From contig NZ_BMSA01000007.1 of assembly GCF_014648915.1 (NCBI RefSeq), positions 124,001 to 188,000 of the forward strand: a stretch of DNA of 64,000 nt. Direction: 5' to 3'. Origin of the DNA: Streptomyces phaeofaciens. GTDB taxonomy: Bacteria > Actinomycetota > Actinomycetes > Streptomycetales > Streptomycetaceae. Both the position numbers and the translations under genes were made by a program. This document shows positions 60,915 to 64,000 of the stretch, piece by piece (the first letter of the stretch is position 1; each line of letters starts with the position of its first letter). The notes beneath the pieces were generated by a model. That model did not search any database and was not told the origin of the DNA. It saw only the letters and a list, made by a program, of their open reading frames with translations.

Positions 60915-61670
60915 TCAGCCGTCGCCCATGAGCCGCCTGATCTCCGTCATGAGCGCCACCAGCGCCACGCGTTCCGGAATCGTCGTTTCCGGATGCCAGA
61001 GATCCACAAGAAGGCAGGTCCGCGGGCGGTCGCCGTCATTACGAGCCGCGTGCTCGAAGGAGTAGTCGAAGAGCAGACACTTCCCCTCCTGCCATGAACG
61101 GGTCTCCCCCGCGACGGTGAGGGAACACCCCTCGGGAATGTCGACGGCGAGATGCAGATTGATGCTGAAGTTCCACAGGTCGCAATGCGGGGCGACAAAT
61201 GCTCCGGGCAGCAGGGTGGAGAAGTGGCATTCGAGGAGGGGACAGATCTTCTCCGTCTCGACGGCGAACTCCTGGAGCACCTTGTACGTGGTGGGCACGG
61301 CGCCCGCCGATTCCTCGACCAGGGCCCCACCCCGGTACAGATAAAGGGCCTGCCAGTCCTCCTGGCGGGTCAGATAGTGCTCGTAGTCCGAGAACGCCTC
61401 ACGCCGTCCCGACCAGGCCGCGTCGAGCTCCGCCTTGACGGCCGGGTGGGCGGCTTCCAGCGCCTCGACGACCGGGGTCAGTTCGGGATGGCCGTACGGA
61501 TCGTGCCACGGGGTGGCGGACAGCCCCGGCAGGATCCATTTGGCGGCCCTCTGGAGCGGGTGTCGCGGCGCTCCGCCCCCGGGCTCCAGCATCCGTTCCA
61601 CGCGCCGGACGGAGTCCACGCCGTACGCGTCCCTGATCGCCGCGAAGGCGTCCTCTATCTCGGGTGTCAT
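60915..61670 (-). CDS. Aspartyl/asparaginyl beta-hydroxylase-family dioxygenase
   Basis: A 251-residue non-heme iron/2-oxoglutarate enzyme of the Asp/Asn hydroxylase fold. Iron-binding region VAPHCDLWNFSINLHLAVDI (H-x-D) and distal His in FDYSFEHAARNDGDRPRTCL with the 2-oxoglutarate Arg. Preceding segments include YKVLQEFAVETEKICPLLEC. No membrane segment or signal peptide. It may hydroxylate the amino acid or acyl part of the lipopeptide. ATG 61670 with GGGAGGGG five bases upstream. An ECF-type promoter lies 53 bp upstream. Confidence 0.88.
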   Translation of the reverse strand: MTPEIEDAFAAIRDAYGVDSVRRVERMLEPGGGAPRHPLQRAAKWILPGLSATPWHDPYGHPELTPVVEALEAAHPAVKAELDAAWSGRREAFSDYEHYLTRQEDWQALYLYRGGALVEESAGAVPTTYKVLQEFAVETEKICPLLECHFSTLLPGAFVAPHCDLWNFSINLHLAVDIPEGCSLTVAGETRSWQEGKCLLFDYSFEHAARNDGDRPRTCLLVDLWHPETTIPERVALVALMTEIRRLMGDG

Positions 61671-61722
61671 GCGGGCCCCTCCCGGCCGGTGCCACGACCG
61701 GCTGGCGAGCCGGTGTCGCACT

Positions 61723-61775
61723 AGTAGTCGGGCGGAGGGGCCGGTGAGTTCCCGCGAGTTCTCGCCAATTCTCGG
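61723..61775 (-). promoter_or_regulatory. ECF-type promoter of the isonitrile biosynthetic unit
   Basis: Read on the minus strand: -35 GGGAACT (61747-61753), 16-base spacer, -10 CGACTACT (61723-61730), 53 bp before ATG 61670. Upstream are two more 10-base units related to the -35 (GAGAATTGGC, GAGAACTCGC). It matches the importer promoter near 50473 in -35, spacing, -10 and distance to the start. Confidence 0.75.
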
Positions 61776-61828
61776 CTGCACCAATGGAGTTGCCGTTTCG
61801 GTCGGCAGCGCGCCCGGCCTCGGCGGAT

Positions 61829-61853
61829 GCCGGTGCCCGGCAGGGGCACCGGC
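61829..61853 (-). terminator. Hairpin terminator after ECF sigma gene
   Basis: GCCGGTGCCC (61829-61838), loop of five, GGGCACCGGC (61844-61853): a perfect 10-bp stem located 9 bp beyond the sigma-factor stop. It separates the sigma gene from the isonitrile biosynthetic promoter. Confidence 0.8.
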
Positions 61854-61861
61854 GCTTCGCG

Positions 61862-62467
61862 TCAGGCCGCCAGGTCGGCCGGGGCGTCGGTCTCCAGGAG
61901 GAGCCGCTCCAGAGCGGCCCGGGCTCGAGCAACCCGGGAACGCACCGTGCCGACCGGGCAGTCGACGAAACCGGCCGTCTCCTCGTACGACAGCCCGACG
62001 ATCTGGGTCAGGACGAACGCCTCACGGCGTTCTTCGGGCAGTGCCTCCAGGAGGGCGAGCAGGGCCAGTCCGTCGTCGAAGCCGGGCAGGCCGCACGGCT
62101 GGGCGCGTTCGACGGCCGCCTGCCAGTCGGGGGTGTCCGCGATCCGCGGCCGGGCGGCGGCGCGACGGAAGCTGTCGGCCACGGTGCGGCGGGCGATGGA
62201 GAAGAGCCAGGTACGGGCGGAGGCTCGGCCCTCATAGCGGTGCAGGCTGTCGAAGGCGCGCGCGAAGGTGTCCTGGGTCAGGTCGTGGGCAGTCTGAGGA
62301 TCACCGCTGAGACGGGCGACGTAGCGCAGTACGTCGCCGTGCAGGGCGCGGACGAAGTGCTCGGCCGCGACGGGGTCGCCGCCCCGGGCGGCGAGTGCCC
62401 AGGCGGTCGCCGACGCGTTTGCCGAGGCACGGTCCACCCGGGGAGCGGGCAGGACGGAAACAGTCAC
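61862..62467 (-). CDS. ECF-type RNA polymerase sigma factor
   Basis: About 201 residues. Region 2 (about 40-100) contains RYVARLSGDPQTAHDLTQDT and FARAFDSLHRYEGRASARTW. Region 4 (about 130-190) contains EALPEERREAFVLTQIVGLS and the helix-turn-helix CPVGTVRSRVARARAALERL. No extra C-terminal sensor domain. It is encoded just downstream of a Met/His-rich membrane protein and a PCuAC-family protein, and beside the isonitrile genes. No anti-sigma gene of the usual type is adjacent. GTG 62467 has GAAGGA six bases upstream; the in-frame ATG at 62488 is an alternative. Confidence 0.9.
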   Translation of the reverse strand: MTVSVLPAPRVDRASANASATAWALAARGGDPVAAEHFVRALHGDVLRYVARLSGDPQTAHDLTQDTFARAFDSLHRYEGRASARTWLFSIARRTVADSFRRAAARPRIADTPDWQAAVERAQPCGLPGFDDGLALLALLEALPEERREAFVLTQIVGLSYEETAGFVDCPVGTVRSRVARARAALERLLLETDAPADLAA

Positions 62468-62695
62468 GTGATGTCCTTCTCGGGTCATCCGGGCCCGTCT
62501 CCTCAGCGGGGAGGGCGGGCCCAACGGCACAGGAGGTGCGGCCGTACGCGCTGGGGTACGGCGACGCCCGGGGCCCTCCAGGACGTCTCGGCCCGCGGCG
62601 TCGACACGGACACGGCAAGGCGAGGAGTCCCTCGGGGGCTGCGCGAGAACGCGGCAGGCCGAGCGGTGAGGCGGGCCCCGGTGGATCCGGCTGTC

Positions 62696-63364
62696 TCAGG
62701 CGACAGCGGGACCCACGGGCGGCCCCCGGGATGTGACGGAGAAGCAGAGAAGGAGGCGCGCCGGAGCCGGACTGTCCTCGGCTCGGCGCCGGCGGGTGGA
62801 GGAGCTGTGGACGGGCGCGGGCAGCGCCAGCAGCAGCCGCAGGGGTGCCACCAGCCGGGCCGCGGCCGCCCGCAGGATGCGGAAGACGGCACGCTCGCCG
62901 TGGGCGAGCCACAGCCCGCACAGGACCGCGGCCAGGAGGTGGGCGGCGAGCATGCCGAAGGAGGGGGCGCCGCCCGTGCCGTGCGCGTGCTGGACTCCGC
63001 CCAGGCCGTGCGCCATGGAGCTCATGTCCATGGCGCCCATGTCCATCGTGCTCATGTCCGCCGGGCCACCGGCGGACAGGGCCGTGTGGTCCGCCGCCGC
63101 GTCGGGGGTGAGGCTCTGCGCCAGGGAGAACGTCTCGTGGAGCACCGCCTGTGCGGCGGTCACCGTCGTGACGATCACCGTGCGTCCGCGCTCCCGGCCG
63201 GCGAGGAGCCAGCCGATCACTCCGGTGCCGGCCACGCCCGCGGACATGGCCCACCAGGGGACGGACGTTCCGGACATGATCACGTGGCCGAGGGCGGCGA
63301 GCAGTACACAGGCGGCGGCGAACACACCGGCCCGCAGCGTGCGGCACCACCCTCGGACAGTCAT
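62696..63364 (-). CDS. Met/His-rich small membrane protein
   Basis: A 222-residue membrane protein. Hydrophobic helices near residues 10-30 (GVFAAACVLLAALGHVIM), 33-52 (WWAMSAGVAGTGVIGWLLAG) and 130-150 (GMLAAHLLAAVLCGLWLAHG). Between them lies a loop with MSTMDMGAMDMSSMAHG followed by GGVQHAHGTGG, a Met/His cluster typical of copper-handling proteins. The C-terminus is Arg-rich. It may sense or store copper or regulate the adjacent sigma factor. I do not recognise a named family with certainty. ATG 63364. Confidence 0.75.
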   Translation of the reverse strand: MTVRGWCRTLRAGVFAAACVLLAALGHVIMSGTSVPWWAMSAGVAGTGVIGWLLAGRERGRTVIVTTVTAAQAVLHETFSLAQSLTPDAAADHTALSAGGPADMSTMDMGAMDMSSMAHGLGGVQHAHGTGGAPSFGMLAAHLLAAVLCGLWLAHGERAVFRILRAAAARLVAPLRLLLALPAPVHSSSTRRRRAEDSPAPARLLLCFSVTSRGPPVGPAVA

Positions 63365-63433
63365 GGCCCGCCCATCTTCGCACCCGGCGTCCGATCGCCG
63401 ACAGAGGGCGCGAACGGGCACCCCCGGAACGGC

Positions 63434-63973
63434 TTACCGGAAGGAGACGGTCCCGGGGCGCTTCACCACGGCCAGGACCTTCACCCGGCCGGTGTGCCGG
63501 AACTCCAGGACGAACGGCACCAGGTCACCCGAACTCCATTTCCCGGAGGGCACGGACACGGTCAGGTCCACGCCGGTCGGCGACATGGCGAGGCTGCCGC
63601 CTGCCGGTATCGCCACGGAGTCGATCGTCGCCCGGTAGGCCGCGTTCCCCTCTTTCATACGGTGCTGAGCGAGCGTCACGCCGTCGGCGGCGTCGGGCGT
63701 GGTGACCCCTATGAGCCGGTCGACCGAGCCGCCCTCGTTGGCGATACGGAAGAACGCGGCCGTCTCGGCGACCCCGGCGGAGGGCAGCAGGACGCGGCCG
63801 TCGGTGACGTGGACGCGTGCGGGGGTACCGGCCTTTCCGGTGCCGGTCCAGGCGGTGAGGCCGGCCAGGGCGAGGCTGCACGCGGCGACGGGGACGAGGG
63901 CGGCGAGCGCGCCCTCCCTGAGCCGCCGGCGGTCGCCGATCCGGGACGGCGTCCGGGCCGGGGCGCGCTTCAT
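63434..63973 (-). CDS. PCuAC-family periplasmic copper chaperone-like protein (degenerate site)
   Basis: A 179-residue protein with an N-terminal membrane anchor or signal (ALAALVPVAACSLALAGLTAW) and a PCuAC-type beta-sandwich. Family features are AAFFRIANEGGSVDRLIGVT, the HRMKEG metal motif (His and Met) and DSVAIPAGGSLAMSPTGVDL. Where family members carry a His/Met pair (HLM-like) after G, this one has VDLTV, so a ligand pair appears to be lost. It could act as a chaperone with altered metal affinity or as a sensor. It is 69 bp upstream of the Met/His-rich gene, with the sigma factor further downstream. ATG 63973. Confidence 0.85.
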   Translation of the reverse strand: MKRAPARTPSRIGDRRRLREGALAALVPVAACSLALAGLTAWTGTGKAGTPARVHVTDGRVLLPSAGVAETAAFFRIANEGGSVDRLIGVTTPDAADGVTLAQHRMKEGNAAYRATIDSVAIPAGGSLAMSPTGVDLTVSVPSGKWSSGDLVPFVLEFRHTGRVKVLAVVKRPGTVSFR

Positions 63974-64000
63974 CGGGCGGCGTCCTTCCGGGATCGGGTC

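Overview
The window is very GC-rich with strong third-position GC bias, frequent GTG and occasional TTG starts, and marker genes typical of Streptomyces (an SsgA-like sporulation protein, an NsdA-like TPR regulator, a DUF397 protein, a SpoIIE-type phosphatase). It is best read as an accessory arm region of a Streptomyces or close relative. This is inferred from gene content; no ribosomal marker is present.

Layout. (1) 1-11983, minus: edge of a lipid-primed type I polyketide cluster, with a fatty-acyl-AMP ligase feeding a large PKS (ACP, then KS-AT-DH-KR-ACP, then KS-AT-DH-KR running off the left edge). (2) 12275-23731: conserved housekeeping and developmental genes: baeRF-type protein, Gfo/Idh/MocA oxidoreductase, SsgA-like protein, PAS-PP2C phosphatase, NsdA-like regulator, APH-fold kinase, secreted amidase, universal stress protein, DUF397. 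(3) 23815-36547: an acyl-CoA catabolic island with two SCP2/Ltp thiolase-fold proteins that lack the usual nucleophilic Cys, a tandem DUF35 protein, an enoyl-CoA hydratase, three acyl-CoA ligases, an NMO-type flavoprotein and an FAD oxidoreductase. A shared palindrome TCTGAY-N5-GTCAGA lies in two of its promoter regions. (4) 36631-39834: a Ser/Thr kinase with nine TPR-like repeats and a DUF2236 oxygenase-family gene preceded by a cobalamin-riboswitch-like leader. (5) 40012-45649: a RamB/ScfR-like regulator divergent from aceA-aceB-3-hydroxyacyl-CoA dehydrogenase. (6) 45860-47505: an MFS transporter and gene debris. (7) 47507-63973, all minus: an isonitrile-lipopeptide (INLP, Sco/Rv0097-0101 type) biosynthetic locus with a FecBCD-type importer, an MFS exporter, extra KAS III, ACP and Asp/Asn-hydroxylase genes, followed by an ECF sigma factor, a Met/His-rich membrane protein and a PCuAC-family protein.

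How the parts work together. The INLP genes form nearly gapless operons. The biosynthetic unit (start 61670) and the importer unit (start 50397) carry nearly identical promoter regions, GGGAACT-N16-CGACTACT at almost the same distance from the start codon, which looks like an ECF sigma promoter. An ECF sigma gene sits just upstream beside a copper-chaperone-family gene. My leading hypothesis is a copper/metal-responsive ECF sigma regulon that makes, exports and re-imports an isonitrile chalkophore. This was inferred by eye and needs experimental confirmation.
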